Both the position numbers and the translations under genes were made by a program. A stretch of 60,857 nucleotides of DNA, taken from positions 1-60,857 of the forward strand of contig JAIUOK010000028.1 in NCBI GenBank assembly GCA_020161245.1, given 5' to 3'. Positions 1 through 9,400 of this stretch are shown here, piece by piece. A model generated the notes under the pieces. It saw only the letters and a list, made by a program, of their open reading frames with translations. It made no database searches and was not told the origin of the DNA. Positions within the stretch are counted from its first letter, which is position 1; each line of letters begins with the position of its first letter. The DNA comes from Actinomycetota bacterium (lineage in GTDB: Bacteria; Actinomycetota; Actinomycetes; S36-B12; CAIYMF01).

Positions 1-752
1 AGCCCCGCCCGCAACCGCAGGCCCATGAACAGCGCGTCGGTCACGTATTCCTCGGCGTCGATGTCCTCCATCTCGCCCTGCTCGCCAGTCAGCCAGGTGT
101 GCAGGTGGGGATTGGTGCGCCTGAGGGTCAGCGTCTCCTCTCCTCCCCCGGACCCCAGCACCGCCGGGGACCGTGTGGCCGGATAATGGCCCGCTGCCCC
201 CGGCCCCAGCCCCAGGTAGGTGCGGTTGTTCCAGTACGCGAGGTTGTGACGCGACTCCTGCCCGGGCAGGGCGTAATTGCTGACCTCGTAACGCGTGAAG
301 CCCCGCGCCGAGAGCAGTTCCTCAGTGCGCTCGAAGCCGGCGCGCTCGTAGAACGGCACCGCCCGCCGCCCCGAATGCACCTCAGTCCGGTCGCACCCGC
401 CGGCGGCAGCCAGGTCGAGCAGGAGCCGCACGAGCTGCGACCCGAGGCCGCGCCCCCTGTGCTCAGGCGCCAGGTAGACCGACTGGATGTCGCCGTGGTG
501 GCGCTCGAGATCGCCGGGCTTGGGCACCCTGTCGACCAGCGCGACGAAGCCCATGCCGACCACCTCGTCGCCGTCGATGACCAGCGCTGCGCGGAAGCGG
601 CTCCCGTGGCGCGACCACCAGTCGAGGAAGCTCCGCGCGAAGTCGGCGGGGATGCCGTCGAGCGGACCGTGCCGCTCCTGATGCCACTGCCAACGGAGAG
701 CCGCGAGGGCTGCGATGTCGGGATCGGACGCCTCACGGATCACCACAGCCAT
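1..752 (-). CDS. GNAT acetyltransferase fused in frame to the C-terminal part of HemW (partial, runs off left edge)
   Basis: The frame from the ATG at 752 stays open to base 1. Residues 1-143 form a nearly complete GNAT fold with the acetyl-CoA loop Q/R-x-x-G-x-G/A (EHRGRGLGS) near residue 114 and the typical ending VPFYERAGF. Immediately after, the protein becomes the C-terminal part of HemW, the radical-SAM haem chaperone once called oxygen-independent coproporphyrinogen oxidase. The recognisable pieces are [16 protein letters not shown], the YLGLGPGA loop and the MGLRLRAGL segment. The HemW radical-SAM half with its CxxxCxxC cluster motif is absent, so the HemW part should not work as a SAM enzyme. 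The junction, around base 320, has no frameshift or stop. It may be a recombination product at the edge of an accessory strip, a genuine fusion gene or an assembly join. I am confident of both domains and unsure of the product's function. Confidence 0.8.
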   Translation of the reverse strand, partial: MAVVIREASDPDIAALAALRWQWHQERHGPLDGIPADFARSFLDWWSRHGSRFRAALVIDGDEVVGMGFVALVDRVPKPGDLERHHGDIQSVYLAPEHRGRGLGSQLVRLLLDLAAAGGCDRTEVHSGRRAVPFYERAGFERTEELLSARGFTRYEVSNYALPGQESRHNLAYWNNRTYLGLGPGAAGHYPATRSPAVLGSGGGEETLTLRRTNPHLHTWLTGEQGEMEDIDAEEYVTDALFMGLRLRAG

Positions 753-883
753 ACCGACAGCCTGCCCCAGCGGGGCGGCCGCTCCCACGGGTTTTCGGGG
801 TGGTGGCTCCCAGCCACATGCGGCCCGCTCGCACCAGCTCGCCCGTCGTTTCCTCGCCGGCCTTGCTGATGGACAGCCAGGAG

Positions 884-1045
884 TCAGCCGTTCATGTGCT
901 GGTTCCAGCCCATCCGGGCTGCGATGTTGTGGTTGGGGACCTCCTGCTTGCCGCATCGCAGGCACGCGATGAGCGGGAAGTCCGGCTCGCTCTCGATCGG
1001 GTGCCAGGCGTGCAGCCCGAGCCAACAGGTCAACGGCTTCGACAT
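884..1045 (-). CDS. 53-residue zinc-ribbon-like protein (DUF1660-like)
   Basis: This very short gene starts at an ATG preceded by a good ribosome site (AAGGGGGA, about 5 bases upstream). The product begins with a C-W-L-G-L-H-A-W segment and continues to a CLRCGK knuckle, the pattern of small phage-associated zinc-ribbon proteins of the DUF1660 type. The paired Cys/His residues suggest one zinc site. It sits in the accessory strip between the GNAT-HemW hybrid and an unknown gene. No function can be assigned. Confidence 0.6.
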   Translation of the reverse strand: MSKPLTCWLGLHAWHPIESEPDFPLIACLRCGKQEVPNHNIAARMGWNQHMNG

Positions 1046-1179
1046 CAGATCCCCCTTCATCGCCTGCCACGAGCATGGCACCGCCGCCGTCGCGATGCGC
1101 CCGGATCGTCGCAACCGCGCGCCTCCCCGGCCCACGGGTACCCGACCCGATGAACCCGCGCGAGCGATCGGCCTGGGCG

Positions 1180-1476
1180 CTACGAGGCAGCGGCATCCGG
1201 GGGCAGGACCGGGACGACGTCCTGACCCAGCTCGTGCTGTTCGGGTACGGGCCCGACGCCGGCCCAGTAGTGCACGCCCGGGTCCCATCTCGGCCGGACG
1301 ATCACCCACTGCGTGCGCTCGCGCGCCCACGCCAACGCCTCCGGAAGCGTCACGCCCTCGAGGCCGTCGTCGTAGATGGCCGGGTCGGCGAGGCCGCCCT
1401 GCAGCGAGACGTCGTAGCCGTCGTTGATCCAGGCGATCCACGCCCGCCCGTTGTCGTCGCGATGCTCCACAGCCAC
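1180..1476 (-). CDS. hypothetical protein, 98 residues
   Basis: A small soluble protein with a GTG start. It opens acidic and polar, carries two short Trp-rich segments ([11 protein letters not shown] and a WARERTQW region) and ends in a Pro/Ala tail. It has no signal peptide, membrane segment or motif that I recognise. Codon third positions are G/C-rich like the rest of the genome, which supports it as coding, and no better frame competes. Its neighbours are the DUF1660-like gene and a lipoprotein, all on the same strand. Confidence 0.55.
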   Translation of the reverse strand: MAVEHRDDNGRAWIAWINDGYDVSLQGGLADPAIYDDGLEGVTLPEALAWARERTQWVIVRPRWDPGVHYWAGVGPVPEQHELGQDVVPVLPPDAAAS

Positions 1477-1508
1477 ACGTTCATCGTGACCCGTCGTTCA
1501 GCCCAGGC

Positions 1509-1533
1509 GCCAGGATCACAGCGGGATCCTGGC
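1509..1533 (-). terminator. putative terminator hairpin after the lipoprotein gene
   Basis: A perfect 9-bp inverted repeat (GCCAGGATC and GATCCTGGC) with a 7-base loop lies about 80 bases past the stop of the lipoprotein gene. There is no U-run, which is common for actinobacterial terminators. It could equally be a structured spacer. Confidence 0.35.
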
Positions 1534-1613
1534 ACGGCCCGCTGCGCGGACTCCTCGAAGCAAGCGACAGCGTCCGCAACTGCTCCGAAGCGAGTAAGAA
1601 CGGCACATAGGCG

Positions 1614-2207
1614 CTACGGCGTCGTGCAGGAGTCCGTCGTAGAACCTCCGCACATCACGATGCCGAACCGGGAGATCACGGCATCCTCACGTCCACCGGA
1701 CGTGCGGTACTGGATCCGCAGGGACTCTGTGTGTGCTGGCAGTTGGTCCGCTGTGACCGTCACAACGAGGTCGACCCAACGAGCGGGCGAGACTGGGTCG
1801 GGTTCCGGTGATGAATCGGGATCGGGCGCACAAACGCCACTGACGGTTCGGTTTCCCTGCTGTGCAGATGTGAGCCCGAGTTCCGACAAGCCTCCGACTG
1901 CCGATCCAAGAATCTCTGTGCCCGGCGGTACATCGCGGACGGCGAAGGCGAGGACCCGCATCCCACCAGTGGGATCTACGGGTTCCACTCTCGTGACGGT
2001 GACGCTGCCAGGCTGATCGAGGCATACCGGGATGGCCCCTGCGCTCAGATGAGCTCCGGGCGTCATGCCCGGCATGCCAACCATGACGCTGCCGTTGACG
2101 GGTGATCGCAATGTGGGACCGCCGTCGGTCAACGCGGCGCAGCCAACGAGCGTTGCGCACGCGGCCCAGGCGCTGACAAGAAGCACAACCGGTCGGACAT
2201 CCCCCAT
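1614..2207 (-). CDS. putative secreted lipoprotein
   Basis: A 197-residue protein beginning with a short charged N-terminus and a hydrophobic stretch that ends in the lipobox-like LVGC near residues 20-23, so Cys23 is the expected lipidation site processed by LspA. The mature part is rich in Gly, Pro, Ser and Thr and probably forms a small beta-rich extracytoplasmic domain. A late pair of Cys residues, near MCGG and DSC, could form a disulfide. I recognise no family. Third codon positions are noticeably less GC-biased than in flanking core genes, which fits horizontal acquisition. It lies between an unknown gene and the HNH gene. Confidence 0.6.
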   Translation of the reverse strand: MGDVRPVVLLVSAWAACATLVGCAALTDGGPTLRSPVNGSVMVGMPGMTPGAHLSAGAIPVCLDQPGSVTVTRVEPVDPTGGMRVLAFAVRDVPPGTEILGSAVGGLSELGLTSAQQGNRTVSGVCAPDPDSSPEPDPVSPARWVDLVVTVTADQLPAHTESLRIQYRTSGGREDAVISRFGIVMCGGSTTDSCTTP

Positions 2208-2309
2208 GCGAGTCAGAATGCCGGTTGCGGGGCGGTTCTGCTCGTCGATCGATGCTGCTGTAGCCCTCGCACCGGGTGGGGTGGAGGGCTGGCAGCGACG
2301 GCGGGGGCG

Positions 2310-3863
2310 TCAGAAGGGCGGTGGGTCGGCGGCGGGGTCGACCGATGCGGTGTGGGGGCAGCTGGTCAGGCCGGGGCTGGCCGCGAGCCGGGGGTCGATC
2401 GGGGGCTCGGGCTGGGCGTCGTGGCGGGTGTCGCGTTCGGTGTCGGGCAGGTAGGGGCGGGGTCTGACTCTGAAGGTCTGTCCCCAGTGCGTGACGAAGG
2501 TGGCCGACCCGTCGGCGGACGATTCGACGATGCGCAGCAGGCCGCGGGTCTTGCGCTGGTGGCAGTCCAGGCAGAGCAGCCCGCAGTTCGCGGTGCAGGA
2601 CCCGCCGTGTGGGAACGGGCACGCGTGGTCCATCTGCAGGTTCCTGCGGGACCCGCAGGCCCTGCAGCAGTAGTCGCGCGCGTGGCTGTGCCGGTTGAGC
2701 CGGCCGGGCAGGTAGATCAGGTCGCCGTAGTCGAGCAGGTGCCCGTCGACGGGGGCGGTGACGATCCGGCGCAGCCAGTGCGCCTGCCGCGCGTAGGCGA
2801 CGGCGACATCGGCGGGGACGGGCTCGCCGTTGACCAGGCCCATCGCCGCGCGGATCCCGGCCAGGGTGTCGAGGTCGATGACGACCTCGACGGTGACCTT
2901 GGTGGCGGCGGCGCGGTCGAACACGATGCTGCCGTCCTCGGCGACGCTGCCGAGGATCCGGGTGACGGCGGCGTCGGCCATCGCCTGGTCCTTGCTCGGC
3001 ACCACCACGGCGGCCGGCTGCGCATCGAGGTCGAGGTCCTCGGCGCTGCTGGCGTCCGGGGACGCGGGACCGGCGTCGGCCTGCTCGGCCTGCGCCTGGG
3101 CGGCGGCCTTCGCGTCGGCGCGGAGCTGGTCGGCGTCGCCAGCCAGGGTCGCGGCCATCGCGTCGACCAGGGGCTGCTCGTGGGTGATCGACACCGTGGC
3201 CATGCCGTCCTTGTGCCGGGTCACGGTGACCCGCCGCTCGTGGCGGGCCTGCTCGAACCGGCCTGCGGCGTCGGGGTCGAGATCGGCCACGAGCTGGCGG
3301 ACGATCCCGCGCAGGTCCGCCGCCGTGCGCCGCCTCGCGCGCACCAGCGCCCGCGCCACGATCTGCTCGAGGGCGTCGGGGTCGGTGACGTTCTCGGTCT
3401 CGTCGAGCAGCACCAGGCAGTGCACCAGCGAGATCTCCCCGGCGTCCAGGGCGTCCAGCCACGCAGGGGCGTCCTGGTGCAGGCGCCTCGACCGAGCCAC
3501 CTGCGCCCCGATGCTGTTCTTGTTGACCCGCAGCATCACCCCGATGTCGTGGCGGACCTGCCGGTCGAGCTCGGAGTCGCCCGACCACTCCTCGCCTGCG
3601 ACCGCCAGCAGCGTGCGCATCCGGAACGCGTCGACCTTGCCCTGCGCCCGGTCGACCGCCTTGAGCATCCGCAGCCGGTCGATGTCGGCCGGCAGTCGGC
3701 CCGGGTCGATCGACGCCAGCTCCACCAGGTGCTCGAACGACGGCGCGCACGCAAGCATCGTGCGCACCCGGTCGGCGTCGAAGTCGGCCACCAGCTCCTC
3801 GAAACGCGCCTCCACTACCGACGCCGGAAGGCCCGGCGAGGCAGCGGGAGCGGTGGAGGACAT
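2310..3863 (-). CDS. DUF222 / HNH endonuclease family protein
   Basis: A 517-residue member of the abundant actinobacterial DUF222-HNH (13E12-repeat-like) family. The N-terminal helical DUF222 region spans roughly residues 15-330, with an Ala/Asp-rich linker near 255-285. The HNH part follows, with CRACGSR, QMDHACPFPHGG and LCLDCHQRKTRG, giving zinc-binding CxxC pairs and catalytic-type His residues. These proteins occur in many copies per genome and are thought to be linked to mobile DNA; the target is unknown. A strong leaderless-type promoter directly precedes the ATG. The C-terminal tail is Pro-rich and probably disordered. Confidence 0.88.
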   Translation of the reverse strand: MSSTAPAASPGLPASVVEARFEELVADFDADRVRTMLACAPSFEHLVELASIDPGRLPADIDRLRMLKAVDRAQGKVDAFRMRTLLAVAGEEWSGDSELDRQVRHDIGVMLRVNKNSIGAQVARSRRLHQDAPAWLDALDAGEISLVHCLVLLDETENVTDPDALEQIVARALVRARRRTAADLRGIVRQLVADLDPDAAGRFEQARHERRVTVTRHKDGMATVSITHEQPLVDAMAATLAGDADQLRADAKAAAQAQAEQADAGPASPDASSAEDLDLDAQPAAVVVPSKDQAMADAAVTRILGSVAEDGSIVFDRAAATKVTVEVVIDLDTLAGIRAAMGLVNGEPVPADVAVAYARQAHWLRRIVTAPVDGHLLDYGDLIYLPGRLNRHSHARDYCCRACGSRRNLQMDHACPFPHGGSCTANCGLLCLDCHQRKTRGLLRIVESSADGSATFVTHWGQTFRVRPRPYLPDTERDTRHDAQPEPPIDPRLAASPGLTSCPHTASVDPAADPPPF

Positions 3864-3869
3864 GCGAGA

Positions 3870-3898
3870 AGAATAGAACGCACGTACGACACAAGCAA
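3870..3898 (-). promoter_or_regulatory. sigma-70-type leaderless promoter of the HNH gene
   Basis: On the minus strand, TTGCTT (3898-3893) and TATTCT (3875-3870) are separated by exactly 17 bases. The -10 box ends 6 bases before the ATG at 3863, so the transcript should begin at or within a base or two of the start codon and carry no leader. Confidence 0.6.
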
Positions 3899-4054
3899 TC
3901 TTCGACGCGTCCCCCGATCCGGTGAAAACCCCTGGCGCACAAGCGATGACAGCCGGTACCCGAGGCGCGGCCTGCGCTGCCCAGGAGGCAGCAGGACCGC
4001 CGCAGCACCCGCAGCCGGCGTCGAGCAGAGTCCAGCGCTGACTCGGCTACCGGA

Positions 4055-4417
4055 TCAGGAGCCGCCGCCGTCCGTGCGGCGCGACGCCCGCGCGACGACG
4101 GGCATCGCCATGAGCAGCAGCGCGACGACAGCGGGGCCTGCGCTCGGACGGGTCACGATGATCGGCCCGCTCTCCTCGACCGGATCGGCGTAGTAGGTGC
4201 AGGTTGTGCCGGGCGGGAGCCACTGCCAGCCGGGCTCGCCGTAGACGGAGTCGGCATTGAGGTACGGCGGGCAGCCGAGCCCCTCGACGAGGAGCAGGTG
4301 GGCGATCAGCCACACCACCCCGAGGCCCCAGGCCGCCCACGCTGCGGACCATGCCAGCCGTCGACGTCGAGGACGACGGTCCTGGCGCGACGGCGTCGCG
4401 CTGAGCTCCTCCCCCAT
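4055..4417 (-). CDS. small two-segment membrane protein
   Basis: I chose the ATG at 4417, which follows 24 bases of in-frame upstream sequence that could add 8 residues. The protein has an Arg-rich cytoplasmic N-terminus, a hydrophobic segment (about residues 23-44), an extracytoplasmic loop with two Cys residues (GCPP and TTCTYY) that may pair, and a second hydrophobic segment near the C-terminus followed by positive charges. It resembles short actinobacterial membrane proteins of unknown role. Confidence 0.55.
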   Translation of the reverse strand: MGEELSATPSRQDRRPRRRRLAWSAAWAAWGLGVVWLIAHLLLVEGLGCPPYLNADSVYGEPGWQWLPPGTTCTYYADPVEESGPIIVTRPSAGPAVVALLLMAMPVVARASRRTDGGGS

Positions 4418-4465
4418 GCCGGCAGCATCGCACCCAGCCACGACGTCGCGTTCGACCCGCGCCGA

Positions 4466-4717
4466 CTACGACTTGGGGTCGGGGCAGTAGAGGCGCATCC
4501 GCTCGTGCTCGGAGCGCACCAGGGTGTGGGTGTCGAGCGGCCGGCCGCACGCAGCGCACGGCGTGGAGGGCAGTGCGTTGGACCGCTGCACCGGCTCGTA
4601 GTTGCTCAGCTGGGCCGGGCCGAACACCTTGCGCGTGACGTTGTTGACCGCGTCGGTGATGCGCCAGGCGAAGGCATGGCGGGCAGCGCGGCGCTCGTCG
4701 CGCGAGCTCACAACCAT
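4466..4717 (-). CDS. 83-residue zinc-ribbon-like protein overlapping the aspT-like gene
   Basis: The gene starts inside the last codons of the upstream transporter gene, with a 10-base overlap through ATGGTTGTGA, so translation is probably coupled. The product has a basic N-terminal half and a CAACGRPL knuckle followed about 20 residues later by a single Cys (RLYCPDP), a pattern of small zinc-binding proteins. I do not recognise a named family. The close coupling suggests co-expression with the transporter, but a functional link is inference. Confidence 0.6.
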   Translation of the reverse strand: MVVSSRDERRAARHAFAWRITDAVNNVTRKVFGPAQLSNYEPVQRSNALPSTPCAACGRPLDTHTLVRSEHERMRLYCPDPKS

Positions 4718-6312
4718 CCTCCGATGATGGGCGCGAGGATCACCTTGACGATCATCGCGACGGGGTAGACCAGGGCGTACCCCAGGTTGACACGCGGATC
4801 CGCGCCGGTCACATCGTTGGCGTACGCGAGCACCGCCGGCTGCGTCTGGGTGCCGGCAACGACACCGGCGAGCGTCGGCCCGGAGGCGTGCATGAGCCGG
4901 TGCAGCAGCAGCAGGCCTGCGGCGGCGGTCGCCGTCACGACGAGACCGGTGACGAGCAGGCGCGGGCCGAGGTCGCTGGCCAGCGCATCGGCCAGGGCCG
5001 CACCGGCGTTGGATCCGGCGTAGGCCAGGAAGACGAGCATGCCCAGCTGCGACAGCGTGGCCGAGACCGAGTGCGGCAGCGACCACAGGATCGGGCCGGT
5101 GCGCTGCAGGCGCCCGACGATGAGGCCGACGAGCAGCGGGCCGCCCGCGATGCCGAGCGAGACGCCGGCCGTGCCGGGCAGCGGCACGTGGATGAGTCCC
5201 ACGAGCAGGCCGAGCCCCAGGCCGAGGAACAGGCCCACCGGGTTGATGTCGGTCGCGCCGCGCTCGCTGTCGCCGAGGAAGCGGCCGGCGTCGGCGATGC
5301 GCTCGGTGGGGCCGACGAGGCGCACCCGGTCGCCGAGGGCGAGGACCAGGTCGTCGGTGGCCAGCAGGTCGACGTCGCCGCGGCGCACGCGCGTGGCGGT
5401 GACGCCGTACTGGCCGGGCAGGTCGAGATCGCCGAGGTGGCGGCCGGCGATGCGGCGGTTGGACACCGCGACGCGGCGGTAGTCGAGCGAGGACCTGTCG
5501 GCCACGAGGCGGACGGTCGACCGGTGGCCGAGGTCGTCGATCACGCGACGCACGGTCGGGCCGTCGCCGACGACGGTGAGGATGTCGCCGCGCTGCGGCG
5601 CGTAGTCGGCCATCGGCAGGTCGAGGTGCCCGGGGTGGCCCGGCTCGTCGCCGATCATCAGCCGCGAGAACTTCACGTGGTTCTCGTACTGCTCGGACAG
5701 CTGCGCGAGCGTGGGAAGGTCCTCGACGTCGACGCGGACGCTGGCCCGCTCGAGGGCGGGCGGAGGGGCGGAGCGCTCGGCGTCGGCGGGCGTCGGCTTG
5801 GTGCGCGCGGCGATGCCGGCGGCGAGCAGCATGCCGAGGACGCCGCCGAGGTAGGTCACCGAGTAGCCGACGACCGGGTCCTGGTTCTTGAGCTGCTCGA
5901 TGCTCGCCGCCAGCGCCGGGGTGTTGGTCAGCGCGCCGGCGAACACGCCGGACAGCACGCCGCCCTGCAGGCCGAGCAGCGAGCCGACCCCGAGCGTCAC
6001 AGCCGCGCCGGCGATGAGCACTCCGACGACGACGGCGATCGCGCGGCCGCCCGTGCGCAGCGCGGAGAAGAACGAGGGGCCGGCCGACACGCCGACCGCG
6101 TAGGCGAACAGCACCAGGCCGAGCTGGCCCATGACGACCGGCACCTTGAGCCGGTCGTCCCACGCCGAGAGCGCCAGCGCCAGGAACAGCACCGCGGCCG
6201 GGCCCAGCGCGAAGCGCTTGTAGGTGATGGCCCCGATCGCGCTGCCGACCGCCAGGAGCAGGCACAGCAGGACGAGCGGGTTGTCGGCGAGGAGGTCTGC
6301 AATCGCTTGCAT
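4708..6312 (-). CDS. aspartate:alanine exchanger (AAE/AspT, YidE/YbjL) family transporter
   Basis: A 534-residue membrane protein with the AspT-family layout: a first bundle of hydrophobic helices (about residues 1-180) with the conserved GxxxGLVLFAYAVG and GALTNTPAL segments, two tandem soluble TrkA-C/RCK domains in the middle (about 205-370), then a second bundle of helices (about 375-534) with the paired motif AGTQTQPAVL. Family members move dicarboxylates or amino acids in exchange or by uniport; the substrate here is unknown. The gene appears leaderless (TACGCT at 6325-6320). A zinc-ribbon gene overlaps its 3' end. Confidence 0.88.
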   Translation of the reverse strand: MQAIADLLADNPLVLLCLLLAVGSAIGAITYKRFALGPAAVLFLALALSAWDDRLKVPVVMGQLGLVLFAYAVGVSAGPSFFSALRTGGRAIAVVVGVLIAGAAVTLGVGSLLGLQGGVLSGVFAGALTNTPALAASIEQLKNQDPVVGYSVTYLGGVLGMLLAAGIAARTKPTPADAERSAPPPALERASVRVDVEDLPTLAQLSEQYENHVKFSRLMIGDEPGHPGHLDLPMADYAPQRGDILTVVGDGPTVRRVIDDLGHRSTVRLVADRSSLDYRRVAVSNRRIAGRHLGDLDLPGQYGVTATRVRRGDVDLLATDDLVLALGDRVRLVGPTERIADAGRFLGDSERGATDINPVGLFLGLGLGLLVGLIHVPLPGTAGVSLGIAGGPLLVGLIVGRLQRTGPILWSLPHSVSATLSQLGMLVFLAYAGSNAGAALADALASDLGPRLLVTGLVVTATAAAGLLLLHRLMHASGPTLAGVVAGTQTQPAVLAYANDVTGADPRVNLGYALVYPVAMIVKVILAPIIGGWL

Positions 6313-6319
6313 GACAACG

Positions 6320-6325
6320 AGCGTA
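6320..6325 (-). promoter_or_regulatory. -10-like TACGCT box of the aspT-like gene
   Basis: TACGCT lies 7 bases ahead of the ATG, and no Shine-Dalgarno sequence fits between them, consistent with a leaderless mRNA. The same hexamer at the same distance precedes the FetA-like and YbaK-like genes. Confidence 0.4.
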
Positions 6326-6435
6326 GGGGTCGTGCCGCCCCATGGGACGCGTTCAGGGCCCCGTTGACTACAAGGTCACAGGTGGAGGCGCGTGACGTCG
6401 GTCGCCCAGGGCACCCTGAGGCGACGCCGGCTGCG

Positions 6436-9400
6436 TCAGTGCGAGGACTGCAGGCAGGACGGTCCGAGCAGAGCCTTGAGGTCGCCGTAGAGCGCGGGCG
6501 ACGGCGTGACGCGCAGGCGGTCGTCGAGGCGCACCACCGTGGTACGCGGGCCGTTCTGCAGCGCCAGGCGCACCTCGGTGACGCCCGGGTGCGCGGCCAG
6601 CACATCCTTGAACCGCTCGATCACCGGCGGGATGCAGCGCGACGCCGGCAGCGTGACCACGACCGGCCCCTGCTCGCCGGTGGAGAGGTCGGGGACCGAC
6701 ACCTCCATCGCGATGAGCTTCGGCGCCTCCTCCTCGCTCTTGTCGAGGCGGCCCTTGACCAGCAGGACGGCGTCGGGCACGACGTGCGGGCCGACGAGCT
6801 GGTAGGTGGCCGGGAAGACCATGACGTCGATCGAGGCCTCGAGGTCCTCGAGGGTCGCGATCGCCCAGACGTTGCCCTGCTTGGTCACCTTGCGCTGCAC
6901 GCTGGTGATGAGCCCGCCGACGGTGATGGTGCGGCCGTCGGCGACGTCCTCCGAGTGCAGCGCGGACACCGGCACGTCGCTCGCCGCGGACAGCACGTGC
7001 TCGACGCCGTTGAGCGGGTGGTCGGAGACGTAGAGGCCGAGCATCTCGCGCTCGTAGCCGAGCAGCGTGGCCTTGTCCCACTCCCCCGTCGGGATCGGCG
7101 GCGGCGCGAACAGCGGCGCGCCGCCCGAGGCGTCGTCGTCGCCGAAGCCGGCGAACAGGGAGTCCTGCCCGATGGCCTCGTTGCGCTTGATGTCGGCGAT
7201 GGAGTCGATGCGCGCCTCGTGCACGGCGAGCAGGCCCTTGCGGCTCTCGCCGAGGCTGTCGAAGGCGCCGGACTTGATCAGCGACTCGACGACGCGCTTG
7301 TTGACGACGCTGATCGGCACCTTCTCGAGGAAGTCGTCGAAGCTGGCGAAGCGGCCCTGGCTGGTGCGGGCCTCGATGAGGCCCTCGACGACGTTGCCGC
7401 CGACGTTGCGGACGGCCGAGAGGCCGAAGCGGATGTCGGTGCCGCGCGGGGTGAAGTCGGAGTCGGACTCGTTGACGTCGGGCGGCAGCACCTTGATGCC
7501 CATGCGCCGGCACTCGTTGAGGTAGACGGCCGACTTGTCCTTGTCGTCCTTCACCGAGGTGAGCAGCGCGGCCATGTACTCGGCCGGGTAGTTGGCCTTG
7601 AGGTAGGCGGTCCAGAACGAGACGAGGCCGTAGCCCGCGGTGTGGGCTTTGTTGAAGGCGTAGTCGGAGAACGGGACGAGGATGTCCCAGAGCGTCTTGA
7701 TGGCGTCCTCGGAGTAGCCGTTGCTGCGCATGCCGTCGCTGAACGGCACGAACTCCTTGTCGAGGATCTCCTTCTTCTTCTTGCCCATCGCGCGGCGCAG
7801 CAGGTCGGCGGCTCCCAGGGAGTAGCCGGCCAGCTTCTGGGCGATGGCCATGACCTGCTCCTGGTACACGATCAGGCCGTAGGTGTCGCCCAGGATGTCC
7901 TCGAGCGGCTCGGCGAGCTCGGGGTGGATGGGCACCACCGGCTTGCGGCCGTTCTTGCGGTCGGCGTAGTCGTTGTGGGCGTTGGCGCCCATGGGGCCCG
8001 GGCGGTAGAGCGCCAGGACGGCGGAGATGTCCTCGAAGTTGTCGGGCACCATCGAGCGCAGCAGCGCGCGCATCGGGCCGCCGTCGAGCTGGAACACCCC
8101 GAGGGTGTCGCCGCGGGCGAGCAGCTCGTAGGTGGGCGGGTCCTCGAGCGCGAGCTCCTCGAGCACGACGGTCTCGCCGCGGTTGTTGGCGATGTGCATG
8201 AGGCAGTCGTCGAGGACGGTGAGGTTGCGCAGGCCCAGGAAGTCCATCTTGAGCAGGCCGAGGGTCTCGCACACGCCCATGTCGAACTGCGTGATGATCG
8301 CGCCGTCCTGGTCGCGCCGCCAGATCGGGATGACGTCGAGCAGCGGCTCGGAGCACAGGATCACGCCCGCGGCGTGGACGCCGGGCTGGCGCTTGAGGCC
8401 CTCGAGGCCCTTGGCGGTGTCGACCACCTTGCGGACGTCGGCGTCGGACTCGTAGAGCGCCCGGAACTCCCCCGCCTCGTTGTAGCGCGCGTGGGAGGGG
8501 TCGAAGATCCCCGACAGCGGGATGTCCTTGCCCATGACCGCGGGCGGCATCGCCTTGGTGATGCGCTCGCCCACGACGAACGGGTAGCCGAGGGCGCGCG
8601 CGGAGTCCTTGATCGCGGCCTTCGCCTTGATCGAGCCGTAGGTGATGATCTGGGCGACCCGCTCCTCGCCGTACTTCTCGGTGGCGTAGCGGATCATGTC
8701 GCCGCGCTTGCGCTCGTCGAAGTCCATGTCGATGTCGGGCATCGACACGCGCTCGGGGTTGAGGAAGCGCTCGAAGAGCAGGCCGTGCTTGATCGGGTCG
8801 AGCTCGGTGATGCCGAGCGCGTAGGCGATGAGCGCGCCGGCCGCGGAGCCTCGGCCCGGGCCGACGCGGATGCCCGCCTCCTTGGCGTGACGGACGAGGT
8901 CGGCGGTGACGAGGAAGTACCCCGGGAAGCCCATCTGGATGATGACGCCGACCTCGTAGGCCGCCTGGTCGCGGTGGGTCTGCGGCACGCCGTCCGGGAA
9001 GCGCATCGCGAGTCCGCGCTCGACCTCCTTGACCAGCCAGCTCTCCTCGCTCTCCCCGTCGGGGACGGGGAAGCGCGGCATCAGGTTGGCGCCCTCGTTG
9101 AACGAGATGTCGACGCGCTCGGCGATGAGCAGGGTGTTGTCGCAGGCCTCGGGCAGCTCGGCCCATACTGCGCGCATCTCCTCGGCGCTCTTGAGGTAGA
9201 AGTCGCGGCCGTCGAAGCGGAAGCGCTTCGGGTCGTCCATGGTGGTGCGGGTGCCGATGCACAGCAGGACGTCGTGGCTCTCGGCGTCGTGCGGGTAGAC
9301 GTAGTGCAGGTCGTTGGTGGCCAGCAGCGGGATGTCGAGCGAGCGCGCGATGCGCAGGAGGTCCTCGCGGTGCCGGCGCTCGATGCCGAGCCCGTGGTCC

